From Metridium senile (Eukaryota > Cnidaria > Anthozoa > Actiniaria > Metridiidae), in NCBI GenBank assembly GCA_949775045.1, contig OX459106.1, positions 2,096,727 through 2,160,726 on the forward strand: 64,000 nucleotides of DNA, written 5' to 3'. A program made the translations under genes and the position numbers. How positions within the stretch are numbered: the stretch's first letter is position 1; each line of letters begins with the position of its first letter. Positions 45,889-59,054 of the stretch are shown here, one piece after another. The notes below the pieces were generated by a model. It ran no database searches, was not told where the DNA came from, and saw only the letters and a list, made by a program, of their open reading frames with translations.

Positions 45889-48190
45889 ATGGAATCAGAC
45901 TGGATAGATTACAAGTGTAAGTCAGGACAGACTATCTTTATCTACAACAAGGTAACAGGAGTACACAAATGGCCGCCAGGATTTAACAATGTAAGTTGAA
46001 GGAATAATATATATTTGCTTGGACTTTGTTATCAGTGTTTTTATAAAGAGTGCACCCTGAATGTCAAATTCTATTTGGTTTTTGTTATATAGTATAAATT
46101 CAGTTTAATATCTTTTTAAATCATGATTACAATTAATCTGTGATCAAGTAAATCCTTGCTATTAAACTATTCTGCCATACTTCTTGAAATTTTACACCAT
46201 GCAGTGCATGTACGTATAGCAAAAACTATAACGAAGTGTCTTGTGGCCCAGCAGTCGAGATCTATTTTTTTTCTTAATACCTCCTTTGATTTTAATTCTA
46301 GGTAAATTAGAGTTGACACGATCGTTTAGAATTGTAAAACAATTCCAAATATAAGATGTTTTGTGAATATGATTTTATCGAGGCCGTTCATATTTAGAAT
46401 GAAATTGATGTGGCACTTGAATTCATTGAATGATCTTCACACAAGGCTCACCATGCTGCATCAATTTAATTCAATGCACAGCCTGTTAGGAAATACATGT
46501 TAGTTTTCATAGAAGCATAAATTATAAACTTTTACAAAGCTGTTGATTTTCGGCATACTTTTAGAAATAGTTGCTTTTGTTAAATGAGACAATGCCGAAT
46601 CATACCACCATGCATTCATTATAGTTTGTTTGCATAAACACGCATGACATACTATACTTCAACGTAGTCAACGCATGCGCATAGCTACTTAATGAGTCCC
46701 ACAAGTGTTAGAGTATGGACTTGTGTGTAGTAAAGGGTCCTTTTTTAAGAATTTTCAACTGGGTCGAAGCGATCCAGGAATGGTCTCGATGATTGTTATA
46801 ATGAGGGACCATTGAGGGATAGTCTCCTACATTTTCCTCATGCATTCAACAGGAGGGAAATTTAGAGGACAAATAAATCCTTTGTCTTTTTACTAAATTT
46901 CCCTTGCATAAATTAAATAGAGGGAAATTTAGTAAAAGACAAAGAATTTCTTTCTCTTCTAAATTTCCCTCATGTTGTATGCATGAGGAAAATTCGGGTT
47001 TGTAAACCCCTCGGAAGACAAAAGAATCCGAGGTGATCATGGTATTATTTACCTAAAACTAGCATGAAACTAGATATTTTTATTAGATTATCACAATCAC
47101 AATCATTATCATCATTATGATGCCATCGCCTCAAATGGATTTGATGTCATAAACAATATCTAGAGTCTAGTTGTACAACAATTCAACATTATCGTTCTTG
47201 TAATGATTTCAGGGTTCATCAGAAGACAGTATCATGGTTGGTCAACCAGTTGAGTACAAAGAGTTACACAGTATTGCTACACAGACAGACGACTATGACT
47301 GTAACAATGGCTATACTTCTATGTACATCAATACAGATCCACATCATGTTTCTAACATCTCAGAAATATTAGCTCAACCACTGCCAGGTCTTTCAGATAA
47401 TGGTGGACATGACTTTGAAAATGATGAAGGGAATACCTTGGAAGATAAACAAGAACAAATAAAAGATATGGATGAAATTAGCAACATTTCAGAATTACAA
47501 ACATTACCTCAAACACAGCCAGGTGTTTCAGTTGATGGTGAACATGGCTTTGAAAATGATGAAGGGAATACCTTGGAAGATGAAGATGAACAAGAACAAA
47601 GCAAAGATATGGAGGAAATTAGCATGATGTTGAGAGTTCTGGAGAAGTTGGAGTTTTTCCCTGAAGCAAACTTGATTGAGCAGGAGAAAATAGCAAACGA
47701 TGACTCTGCTGTTGATGATAATGTTGAAAAGAGGCAGCTTCATAAAAGTGAGGGATTTAGTGGCCAGCATAGCGAGAATTCCTTGAAATTTCCTAATTGT
47801 GCAAAGCAATTTGAGAACAAATCATCACTCAATATTCACCTTGGAACACACACTGGAGAGAAACGGTTTGAATGTTCTCATTGTAAGAAGACGTTTACAC
47901 GAAAAACTAATCTGCATAGACATTTTAGAATACATACTGGAGAGAAGCCCTTTGAATGTTCTCATTGTAAGAAGACATTTGCCTTTAAGGGTAATTTCAA
48001 TACACATCTCAGAATACATACTGGAGAGAAACCCTTTGAATGTTCTCATTGTAAGAAGACATTTACCTTTAAGGGTAATTTCAATACACATCTCAGAATA
48101 CATACTGGAGAGAAACCCTTTGAATGTTCTTATTGTAAGAAGAAGTTTAGACATAGATATGGCTTAAAGAAACATCTTGCATTACATTAG
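45889..48190 (+). CDS. WW-domain / C2H2 zinc-finger protein, paralogue 1 (about 359 aa)
   Basis: Two coding exons: 45889-45990 and 47213-48190 (TAG 48188-48190), joined in phase 0. The ATG is 12 bases inside an exon with acceptor TTTCTACAG. Residues 1-34 form a WW domain: first Trp in SDWIDYK, the IFIYNKVTG core, second Trp in HKWPPGF, 22 residues between the two Trp. Next come two acidic Asp/Glu-rich repeats (TNTDPHHVSN type) to about residue 215. Then there is one degenerate finger lacking its first Cys (FPNCAKQF) and four canonical C2H2 fingers with TGEKPFEC linkers at about 245-359. Likely a nuclear DNA-binding protein, with the WW domain contacting Pro-rich partners; that role is inferred from the domains. 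If the WW exon is skipped, translation could start at Met 47,234. Confidence 0.8.
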
Positions 48191-48403
48191 AACACTGCAC
48201 ACTTGAAGAAAAACCTTGAAACAAAAGGATATTATTTTGAACTTTTTTTTGACATAAATCACGCGCTCTGGTTGACTGAGAAGCTAAGCGTTCTTTGTAA
48301 CTGAACAGTGCCATGACGGAACATCGATTTGTTTGATTTTAACTACTGAATATTTTATTAAAAAAAACTCGGCGGCAGTTATAGAGCACTTGGGAATTTT
48401 AAA

Positions 48404-48622
48404 GGCCCGTTTACACTAGCAATTTTGTCGCGCAAAAAAATCTGCGATTTCAATGCGATTTTATTGCAGATTTGTCAGCGCTACTTTGAACATGTTCGAA
48501 ATTTTCTGTCTCTTAAATTCGAGCGTATTCGAAATTGCGGCGACAAAGCAGCGATAAAATCGCCATTGAAATTCCATGACCAGCTGTTGTCGCGCGACAA
48601 AATTGCTCGTGTAAACGGGCCT
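48404..48622. mobile_element. MITE, about 220 bp
   Basis: GGCCCGTTTACACTAGCAAT pairs with ATTGCTCGTGTAAACGGGCC; TTTTGTCGCGC lies inside both arms. The flanks TAA (left) and CAA (right) could be a decayed 3-bp target duplication as in PIF/Harbinger. Confidence 0.75.
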
Positions 48623-49659
48623 CAAGAAGACTTGAGTAGATCTGAGAAGGACTCTGTTATGTGTAATGCTTCTCCTTACGCTTCTCTTGTCTTCTTAAGA
48701 GTGATAGTCAGCAAAAATCAAACATAACGCGGCAAGACTTGAAAATTAGATTTCGCTCATATTTTAACCATAGGTAAGAAGAACTGCTATGTATTTAGTT
48801 TTGTAAAATACCGCTTAGTTTTCGAGATATTCGAAAAAATAGGTTTTCGGCTAAATTCGCTAATTTTCGACCGATAATTTGTACCAGTTTTAAAAGTTTG
48901 TCGCAAGCAAACTAAATAATGTATCGTTGTTTAAAGACCACAGAATTATCAAATAGTATTTAAAGTAACATTTTGAAGGCTTTTATGAACTTTCATAAAA
49001 TCCTTCTATTTTAAATAAATTTATTTTTAGGGGACACTTTTAACCTCTCTAAAAATAGGGTGAATATAATCAAAGTTTTTTCCATGTGCTACGCAAAAGT
49101 TTTACCAAAAAAAACCCTCAAGGGTAAGTTTAAATAATGGCCTCTACGAAACAAGTAAAATTGGTTTGGGGAAATGTACTTTTAGTGTTGTATTACACTC
49201 TCGAAGTTGTAGAAAAGTTGTAAATTTCATGTATCGGCATGATTAATGTAATTTGCATATATTAAACTTATTTCGAATTTAAAGCGGCTTCGGGTTAACT
49301 TCCAAGTAAGAAAACGATTTTGAAGACTAACAAGAAGTTTATACTGCCATTTTAAAAGAAATGATACGTATTATTAATAAAACAGGAACCAAGAAGTGAT
49401 TTTATTCAAATCATATCCGTCCGTCAATTCTCTGCTCTCGAATCACATATTGTTATTTAAAAAAAAAAACAGCAGGAAAAATGCTATATACATTAGGTTT
49501 CACTTGTAATTCTAACCTAGATGAAGTTTAGAAGCTGTTGTATTATTTATTATTAATACTATCATCGATGCTGTCATAATATATTTTAACAATTGTACAT
49601 TTTAATAGCGCTTGACGCCGTATGAAATTGACAAGTAATGTTTAATTAACTCGCGCTAA

Positions 49660-49874
49660 GGGGTGGACCATTTAACTTTTGAGGGGGGGGGGGGGGTGGA
49701 TGATTTTGAAAAAAAATTTCCTGCAAGCCAAAATTTCCACTGAATGCCACTGAAATCTTTGCTTTTCTATAAAATAAATTGCGTGCACATGCCAGCGGGC
49801 TAAAAAAAATTTCCTGCACGGACAAAATCATCCACCCCCCCCCCCCCCCCCTCAAAAGTCAAATGGTCCACCCC
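49660..49874. mobile_element. PIF/Harbinger-type MITE, 215 bp, TAA target, nested
   Basis: Ends GGGGTGGACCATTTAACTTT and AAAGTCAAATGGTCCACCCC-type complement, each followed inward by a run of 13-14 G or C. TAA at 49657-49659 and 49875-49877. A related TAAGGGGTGAACCATT end appears at 31,798 without a visible partner. Confidence 0.85.
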
Positions 49875-50848
49875 TAATGCTTTCAAAGATCTAGACGAAG
49901 TGCACAAAAATAAACCCAAAATAAACTTTTCCAATGTTTTTTTTACAGTATTTCTTGATTTAATAGCTAAATATTTTGCTGCATTTGATAGTGTTTTTAT
50001 ACATTATATATTTACATATAACCAGGAGTAGGATATTCAATTGGGACGTAAGTTCTAGCTGTTTCTTTCTCCTGTCACATCTATATATAGTTTTAAAACG
50101 TTTTTACTAGCAATATTTCTGACAAATAAATAAACTAAGCTTATAAACTATCGTTTGTGGCGTATCTTTTAAATACGAGAAACGCAAGATGTTGCGGGAC
50201 CTTTGAATTTGCATGCGTAATTAGATTTCAACATAGTCGTATTTCGTACGAATTAATAAACGCTAGAAACAACTGAAAACATGTGTAAAAAGCGTCCGAA
50301 TCATAAAGTATAGCAGAATATAATTAGGAATACATCTAGGAGAAGTTCAATGAGTAATACCGTGCATGTTTAATTCCGATACAAAATTAAAAGGCCTTAA
50401 AACAACAGAGTAAGAATAATGCAATATTTATTTGTACTATTAAAACATGTAGTTTGATTTGTACTAATTTAATATGTCCATGTACCTCAATGTCCAGCAA
50501 AGATCCGATGTCATTTTGTTATGATCAGTTTGAAAATTTTCTCCGTTGCTAGTTCTTACTTGTGACGAAGATGGTGTGTCGACATATCTTGTTCAGTTGC
50601 AGAAAATGACTTCAACTCCTCTTCATCTGCTTCATGTGACAGATTATTCTTTTGTCTTTCCACTGGTTATGATTTTTGACCATCATGATGTTGTTTTAAG
50701 CACGTTTTTTTATCAAAATATGATCGATAAAGTTGGCAACGATGCGAACACAGTCAAAGCGGCTAATAGCAAACAATTACTTGTCAATTTCATACGGCGT
50801 CAAGCGCTATTAAAATGTACAATTGTTAAAATATATTATGACAGCATC

Positions 50849-50971
<123 letters not shown>

Positions 50972-51859
50972 TACAACAGCTTCTAAACTTCATCTAGGTT
51001 AGAATTTCAAGTGAAACCTAATGTTTATAGCATTTTTCCTGCTGTTTTTTTTTTTAATAACAATATATGATTCGAGAGCAGAGAATTGACGGACGGATAT
51101 GATTTGAATAAAATCACTTCTTGGTTTCTATTTTATTAATAATATATATAATTTCTTTTAAAATGGCAGTATAAACTTCTTGTTAGTCTTCAAAATCGTT
51201 TTCTTTCTTGGAAGTTAACACGAAACCGCTTTTAATTCGAAATAAGTTTAATATATGCAAATTACATTAATCATGCCGATACATGAAATTTACAACTTTT
51301 CTACAACTTCGAGAGTGTAATACAACACGAAAAGTACATTTCCCCAAACCAATTTTACTTGTTTCGTAAAGGCCATTATTTAAACTTACCCTTGAGGTGT
51401 TTTTTTGGTAAAACTTTTGCGTAGCACATGGAAAAAACTTTGATTATATTCACCCTATTTTTAGAGAGGTTAAAAGTGTCCCCTAAAAATAAATTTATTT
51501 AAAATAGAAGGATTTTATGAAAGTTCATAAAAGCCTTCAAAATGTTACTTTAAATACTATTTAATAATTATGTGGTCTTTAAACAACGATACATTATTTA
51601 GTTTGCTTGCGACAAGCTTTTAAAACTGGTATAAATTATCGGTCGAAAATTAGCGAATTTAGCCGAAAACCTATTTTTTCGAATATCTCGAAAACTAAGC
51701 GGTATTTTACAAAACTAAATACATAGCAGTTCTTCTTACATCAGGGCCTACCTATGGTTAAAATATGAGCGAAATCTAATTTTCAAGTCTTGCCACGAAT
51801 TTGCGAAAATGTCTGTTTTTTGCTGACTATCACTCTTAAATTCGCTCGTGCTCATTAAC

Positions 51860-52141
51860 TTAACAAATCACGCTGTCTAGTTTTGTATTTCTTCAGTGCA
51901 AGTATTTCACGAGCAGATACATTTTTCCACTCCAATTTCATCATTTTTAGAATGTTCTTATTGTAATTATTAATATTCTTATATGTACATATTCAAATTT
52001 CTATATATTTCATATTTATCTTTCGTTTGTGTATTTTTGATTTGTGGCAATACCTGTTAATTAGCAACATTTTTGTTTATGATATAGCTAAGTGTATTTG
52101 ACTCTTTTACGCCGACGAAGGGCTAAAGCTCGAAACGTCAG
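51860..52141 (+). mobile_element. Possible Penelope-like element 3' remnant
   Basis: AT-rich tail ending in GACGAAGGGCTAAAGCTCGAAACGTCAG, a sequence type I associate with 3' regions of Penelope-like elements in invertebrates. No GIY-YIG or reverse-transcriptase coding is left, so the assignment rests on the end motif alone. Confidence 0.35.
52111..52141 (+). ncRNA. Degenerate hammerhead-ribozyme-like motif
   Basis: GCCGACGA resembles the CUGANGA box with U to C. GGGC and GCUC can pair (one G-U) around loop UAAA as stem II, followed by GAAA, then CGUC with a GUC cleavage triplet. Core order matches a minimal hammerhead, but the substitution in the first box predicts weak or no activity. Confidence 0.3.
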
Positions 52142-52147
52142 TAAAGT

Positions 52148-53318
52148 TAATTATTATATGGCATCAAAATTCCGCGCGCTCTGATTGGCTAATCGGCTCT
52201 CGCGAGAGGGCCGTAATTTTCCTGTAACGACCACGGGCAATACAAGATTTTTTCTGGACCGGCGTCGTGAAATCATTTTATTTTTTCAAATTTTTGTTAT
52301 GGCAAAAAAGCAGGTGAAACGTTTGTACTATCATGAATTGACCAGTACATTGATAAAATGCGATAAAATAAACAAAAACCGACTGAGAGAAAATTAAGTG
52401 GCGAGCATATTGGTTGTTTTTGCAAACATTTTGACAAGCAAATGTTGAGAAAATCAAATCAATATAATTACAAAAACTCACGAGAGAATACACAAAAGGT
52501 TGTGAGAATACACAAAAGTTTTTTTTAATTCTTTAAAGAACATAAAGCTCGTTCACATACCTCAATGATAGTTGAAAAGTATACTTTTAGTTATTATCTT
52601 TCTTTCGGTAAACAACACGGCGGTGAGTTGAGCTGTTTTTGTTGATATATGCCGTTGCTTTTCAGTCACTTTTAAAAAGCTGTAAAACTCACGATAAGTT
52701 TGTTAACAAAGTTAACAACGTTCTTGAAGTGAGGAAGTTTTCATGTCTTTCTTTTTCTGCATACAAAAAGTTAAACAATCTTGAAAAAGGTCGAATCTAG
52801 TGCTTTCAACTTTCATCTTCTTCATAAAGTACGACACAGACAAATTAATTCCTTCAATAGTTGTCGGTGACTTCGTTTCTTATCATTTATCGAAAAATAA
52901 GCTTCAGTAAGCTTTTTTCTTGATGCAAACGTCCACAAGACCGACGAATTAATACAACTCGTTTCAACATCCATCGTGGTTCACTTGTTCGTGTCAGCTA
53001 TAAAATCCTTTGTAAAACTTGTCTTTTGTTTCTTGACTTTCTTTGATGTTGAGATATAAGCAAAACCCGTTGTCTTTAGACGATATTTCATTTGAAATGA
53101 TGAGGAAAGCAGCAGTAAATCTAATAATTTGTCAATAAAATTTCTGTGAGTTTGTTGAGGCAGCCGTACCTAATATAATGCTGAATGAAATTAAAACCGG
53201 TTTCTGATCTAGTTTGACAACTCGCTCTTTTTGAGTAAAACTACTGGGTTTGAAAGCAACGCGCGTCGTAAAATATAAAAAAAATATTACTTTCTCTCTC
53301 TTTTTAAAATAGCCATAT
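52148..53318. mobile_element. Possible DNA element with TTATTATATGGC inverted ends
   Basis: TTATTATATGGC at about 52,152 is matched by GCCATATAATAA at about 53,310, with CGCGCGC near both ends. A further GCCATATAATAAA at 53,936 shows the same end sequence. No coding recognised inside. Confidence 0.35.
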
Positions 53319-53327
53319 AATAAATAA

Positions 53328-53469
53328 CTTATTAACCTCGTCCGCTCGGTCATTACAGGGAAATCTCAGACCTCGGTCTTTTTTGTACGGACCTCGCTGC
53401 GCTCGGTCCGTACTGTCAAGACCTTGGTCTGAGATTTCCCTGTAATGACCTCACTCTCGGTTAATAAGT
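53328..53469. repeat. Palindromic MITE, about 142 bp
   Basis: ACTTATTAACCTCG and GTCATTACAGGGAAATCTCA pair with TGAGATTTCCCTGTAATGAC and GGTTAATAAGT. The loop holds its own palindrome GTACGGACC...GGTCCGTAC. Confidence 0.85.
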
Positions 53470-54159
53470 AGTATGTCAACATTTTTTACGGTGTTACAAA
53501 TTTCATTATGTTACCTATCATTTATATCAAACACCGACGCAGCCTATACTAGTTTACTCACTAGTTTCCACTTTAAATAAAGTTGAATTGAATTACAACA
53601 CTAACAGTTTTTAATATTTAATTTGTTTAACATTCATAGTTATCAATAATTGGGTTGCAGATTTTATCAGTAATAAATATCAACATTACAAGTTAACATG
53701 TTTTGTTGTTACCGACATCGTATTTTTAAATTGCAATATTTTTGCACTTATGTAATGGAACTGATCGTATGGCTTAAATATTTCTCGAGATCTGATTGGT
53801 TGACATCTTGCCTTGTCATACCTGCATAGTGTTTTTAGCCAGTTTAGTGTGTGTTTAATGTATTTTTATTCATTTAATAATGAAACGGATTTGGGGATAA
53901 AATATTTGTGATTTCGTACATCGCTAAGAAAAAAAGCCATATAATAAACGATTTATTAATCTAGTCCTAGCTAGTCCCCACTTTTTTCGCCGAAAAAAAA
54001 AAAAAAAATGAAAACAACAATTTGTATTTTTTTTTTTTTTAACAATTTGTCGATGATTTTTTGCACGAACGTGAATTGCGAATTCACGAATTAATGTGCC
54101 ATGAATGGGCAGAACTGAACCGTGGTTGTCTTGTGGTTTACACAGGAGATGAAGGAGGG
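53470..54159. other. Spacer between the zinc-finger paralogues
   Basis: No gene. The segment ATAATTGGGTTGCAGATTTT to TTTTGTTGTTACCGAC (about 53,640-53,720) matches 62,545-62,620 downstream of gene 2, so it is probably the original 3' flank of gene 1, pushed away by about 5 kb of insertions. Confidence 0.55.
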
Positions 54160-54541
54160 TTCCTTTGGGCTACCTGTGGTTTTCCCAGTCCTTAATTAAC
54201 AGCAAGGTAGCAACGCCTGCCTGTATTCACCTTACACGCTGAAGCTACGCTGAAGCTCTGTGATAAAATTGTCTTGCTTTCCTCTAAGTATTTAGGTAGT
54301 TTACTCTTTGAATTCCGTTTAAACATCTATTACTTTCGTTTCTAGACCAACATCGACAATTGTAGAGAAGTATTTCAGGCAGGTTGAGTTGATTTTGGTT
54401 ATTTCTCCTCAATCAAGAAACTATCGAGATATCGATTCTAAACGTGTGATTTTATCAGCTTAACTATACCAAGCTACTTTATGATAATCTCCTTTACTGA
54501 TGTGTTAAATGACTAATGTATTTCTACAGTTATTTGACAAG

Positions 54542-57500
54542 ATGGAATCAGACTGGATAGATTACAAGTGTAAGTCAGGACAGACCATCTTCATCTACAA
54601 CAAGGTAACAGGAGTACACAAATGGCCGCCAGGATTTAACAATGTAAGTCGAAGGAATGTTTATTTCCACCTCCCTTTGTACATTGTTGTTGTCATAGTT
54701 AATAATGGGCCACGTAATCGATGACAATCGATCATGTGTAATGACTTAATAAATCGATAGAATAAACTGATATCAACTGATTGCAATTAGTTAATTGATA
54801 TCGATTGGTATTGGTCAATCGATAATCAATCGATAGTCACACAAAGTTTGTCAATACTGTGTCTCCTTGGATTGATTACAAGTGTGTTACTTTGTTGTAG
54901 ATAAAGATAGTCTATCCTGACTTAAAGTTAGGACAGACTATCCTTATTTACAATAAGATAACAGGAGTAAACAAAAGGCCACCAGGATTTAACAAATGAA
55001 TGTAAGTTGAAGGAATATCTCCTTGGTCAATGTTGTCAAAGTTATAATAACGGGGTACTTATTCGATGACTATCGATCATCGGTAATGAATCAATAAATA
55101 TTGGTAGAAAAGATTGGTGTCAATCCATTAAAGTTAGTTAATTGGTGTTGATTGGTATTTATTGGTCAAACAATGTTTAATTGATATAGTCACACAAAGT
55201 TTGTCAATTTTTATTGAAAAAGTGCAATTTTATTAATAATCATAATAATATACATAAAAAAATTACTCGATTCTGGTTGGCTGATGAACAGTGCATTTCT
55301 GAGGTAATTCAGTGCAAAAACAAGGTAATACAGTGCAAAAACAAAGTAATACATTGCAGGTATTACGCGATGCTGATTGGCTTATAAACAATAGAAAATA
55401 AAATAAGCCAATCAGATGAAAGATTATGATGGCGAAAAATTTGCGGAAAATTTGAAGCAAAGTTGACATCCGAGAGGGAAAAAATGGCAGCCATCTTGAA
55501 TGCATGAGAAGAGTTTTTGTAATGCTTCGGATTTTGTCATTGAAGAACTAAAAAATGGCTCAAAAAACGAAAATACTAGTAGGAACTTACATCGTTTTGG
55601 CTTAATGTATATAAGAAATGGTGTGAAGAGAGGAATATAACGACGTCAATAGATATTTTTTTAGCTGTAAACTTCTTTTATTTACCGTTTCGTAACGAGT
55701 ACAATTGTTAAAAGAAAAGGACTTCAACTAGTGAAGAAAGTACATAAAAATATATTAATTACAATGAATTGTTTACAGAAGTTGAAATAAAATTTAAGAA
55801 ATAAATACTGTATATTGTTTTACCTTAAAAATGTGGCTTCCCACCATAAATATCTAGAAAAGTAACAACTCTAATTCCGAGTAACAACTCTATGCCGAGT
55901 CAAGGTCCATCTTTGTCAATGAATCCAACGATGATGAAATCACAAGAACAAAGTTTCCTGAACAAGTTCAACAACTGTCAGGTTTCCTTCAACTTTAACA
56001 ACTCGTCTACAGTAAATCCAAACGTCCAGTGAAGCAAACTTCGAAAGCGTCGATATTTCAGTGACATGATTCAGATTCAGATTAACTTTCACAGCAAAAA
56101 ACAGTAAACATTTTGCCACATTTCGGCTTAGAAAAACTCTTTGAACTTGGTCTTATATGTATTAGAATCCGAAATCGCTTTACATATTCACATTTTGTTG
56201 TCAAATAAGCTCTTTGAAGTTGGATCCTAAATCGCTTTGAATATGGTTATAAACGAACGAATTTCATATTATGGGTTCAATAAAATGCGCACGCATTTTG
56301 TCAAATTAACATGTCGTCACTTCCTGTCGGTAATTTTTTTAATTTTTTTCTGTATATTATTAATAAGTAATCATATCATTACCTATACTTAATAGTCAAA
56401 TTGATAAAAATAGAACTTTCAAACTTAGAGATTTATATTTTCACCACAATGACAGATCTGCTAAATTAAAATTAAAATTGTGCTATAAGTATTATAAATC
56501 ACTGAAAATAATAAGAAAAGTAGTGTGCTGTACTTGTAATAATTGTTAATTATTATTGTAAACTACATTTTACCAGTGCAATTAGAAACTTGAATTTTAT
56601 GTCCACAATCATCACCATTAACATTATCACCATTATCATTGTCACTACTGCCACAATTATTATCAGCATCATCATCATCATTATAATCATCATTAATATT
56701 ATCACCATTATCATTGTCACTACAGCCACAATTATTATCAGCATCATCACCATCATAACCATTATAATCATCATTAATATTATCATCATTATCATTGTCA
56801 CTACAGCCACAATTATTATTATCACCATCATCATCACCATTATAATCATCATTAATATTATCACCATTATCATTATCACTACAGCCACAATGATTATCAC
56901 CATCCTAACCATTATAATCATCATTAATATTATCACCATTATCATTATCACTACTGCCACAATTATTATCAGCATCATCATCACCATTATAATCATCATT
57001 AATATTATCACCATTATCATTATCACTACAGCTACAATTATAATCAGCATCATCATCACCATTATTATAATCATTAATATTATCACCATTATCATTATTA
57101 CTACAGCCACAATTATTATCACCATCATCATCACCATTATAATCATCATTAATATTATCACCATTATCATTATCACTACAGCCACAATTATTATCACCAT
57201 CATCACCATTATAATCATCATTAATATTATCACCAGTATCATTATCACTACTGCCACAATTATTATCAGCATCATCATCACCATTATAATCATCATTAAT
57301 ATTATCACCATTATCATTATCACTACAGCCACAATTATTACCAGCATCATCATCACAATCATCAGCATTATCATTACCATATCAGCAACCAAAGTACAGT
57401 TGAAAGCATAAACAGTAGAGATTAACTGTACAACAAAATTTAATGTTATTGTCATTGTAATGACATTGGTTGTATGACATTATTTCAGGGTTCATCAGAA

Positions 57501-59054
57501 GACAGTATCATGGTTGGTCAACCAGTAGAATACAAAGAGTTACACAGTATTGCTACACAGACAGATGATTATGGCTGTAACAATGGTTGTACTTCTATGT
57601 ACACCAATACAGATCTACATCATGTTTCCAACTCAGAAGCATTACTTCAACCACAGCCAGGTGTTTCAGTTGATGAAGAACATGACCTAGATAATGAGCA
57701 TGGTCTAGAGAATGCCTTGGAAGATGAAGATGTACAAAGCCAGGATATTGATGCAATTTGTACAATGCACACCAATACAGATCCACATCATGTTTCCAAC
57801 TCAGAAGCATTACTTCAACCACAGCCAGGTGTTTCAGTTGATGGTGAACATGACCTAGATAATGAGCATGATCTAGAGAATGCCTTGGAAGATGAAGATG
57901 AACAAGAACAAAGCCAAAATATTGGTATAATTTGCACAATGCACACCAATACAGATCCACAACATGTTTCCAACATCTCAGAAACATCACCTCAACCACA
58001 ACCAGGTGTTTCAGTTGATGTTGAACCTGACCTAGATAATGAGCATGATCCAGAGCATACCTTAGGAGATAAAGGTGAACAAGAACAAATCCAAAATATT
58101 GATGCAAATTGGACAATGCACACCAATACAGATTCACATCATGTTTCCAACATCTCAGAAACATTACTTCAACGACAGCCAGGTGTTTCAGGTGATGGTG
58201 AACCTGACCTAGATAATGAACAAGACCCAGAGAATACCTTGGAAGATGAAAATCAACAAGAACAAAACCAAGATGGAAATCACATGTTCTCTTTGCCCAG
58301 AGTTCTAGAGTTTTCTCCAGAAAATAACTTGGTTGAAATAAACAATGAAGCAAAAGATGACTCTTCTGGTGATGATAATGATGATAATACTGAAAAGAGG
58401 CAGCTTTATGAAAGAGAAGGATGCAGTTCCCAGCTGAAGTCCTTGAAATGTTCATATTGTGCAAAGCAATGTAAACAGAAATCAGTATTGATTAGTCACC
58501 TTAGAACACATACTGGAGAGAAACCATTTGAATGTTCTTATTGTGAGAAAAAGTTTGCACACAAGGGTCATTTAAACATACATCTTAGAATACACACTGG
58601 AGAGAAACCTTTTGAATGTTCTTATTGTGAGAAGAAGTTTGCACAAAAGATTGGCTTAGATAGACATCTTAGAATACACACTGGAGAGAAACCATTTGTC
58701 TGTTCTTATTGCAAGAGGAAATTTGCAGAAAAGGGTAACTTAAGGAGACATCTTACAATACACAACGGACAGACAAACAACATATATCCAAGAATACATA
58801 CTGGAGAAAACCCCTTTAAATGTTCTTATTGTGAGAAGAATTTTACACGAAAAGGTACATTACAGGCACATCTAAGAATACATACCGAAGAGAAACCCTT
58901 TGAATGTGATTACTGTAAGAAGAAGTTTAATCAAAAGAGTAATTTAACCAGTCATCTTAGAATACATACTGGAAAGAAACCTTTCGAATGTTCTCACTGT
59001 AAAAGGAAGTTTAGGCATAAATCTAGTCTTAAATACCATTTAAGATTACATTAG
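54542..59054 (+). CDS. WW-domain / C2H2 zinc-finger protein, paralogue 2 (about 555 aa)
   Basis: Coding exons 54542-54643 and 57489-59054 (TAG 59052-59054), joined in phase 0, with an acceptor at 54,528 just before the ATG region. Residues 1-34 form the same WW domain as paralogue 1 (identical as read). Four acidic repeats of about 55 residues follow (MHTNTDPHHVSNSEALLQPQ, then GVSVDGEHDLDNEHDLEN type) against two in paralogue 1. The C-terminal ~205 residues carry seven C2H2 fingers, the first weak (KCSYCAKQCKQ), with TGEKPFEC linkers. Between fingers 4 and 5 a remnant, NGQTNNIYPRIH, marks a collapsed or lost finger. Likely a nuclear DNA-binding regulator, by domain inference. The first intron holds a decayed second WW exon and a trinucleotide-rich satellite; a transposon sits 12 bp after the stop. 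Confidence 0.82.
54900..55005 (+). pseudogene. Decayed duplicate of the WW exon
   Basis: TTAGGACAGACTATCCTTAT through AGGATTTAAC repeats the WW exon about 350 bp downstream as part of a tandem copy of exon plus intron (the TCGATGACTATCGATCAT and GTCACACAAAGTTTGTCAA blocks recur too). The second Trp is changed to Arg (AAAAGGCCA), the first part is disrupted, and TGA follows GGATTTAACAAA. Splicing it in would end the protein. Confidence 0.8.
55250..56580. other. Intron sequence of gene 2, no gene
   Basis: Near 55,290-55,360 a short motif (GTAATACAGTGCAAAAACAA) repeats about three times; ATTGGCT boxes flank it. The rest shows nothing I can name. Confidence 0.4.
56590..57400. repeat. ~80-bp trinucleotide-rich minisatellite, about ten copies
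   Basis: Units contain ATTATCACCATTATCATTAT, CACTACAGCCACAATTATTA and CATCATCACCATTATAATCA. Open frames on both strands (Ile/Thr-rich and Met/Ile/Val-rich) are compositional artefacts. It lies in the intron just before the zinc-finger exon. Confidence 0.9.

Noticed and set aside
56553..57455. 300-residue Met/Ile/Val-rich minus-strand frame
   Set aside because: Compositional artefact of an ATTATCACC-rich satellite in an intron.
57595..58464. 289-residue minus-strand frame
   Set aside because: Antisense shadow of the acidic repeats of zinc-finger gene 2.
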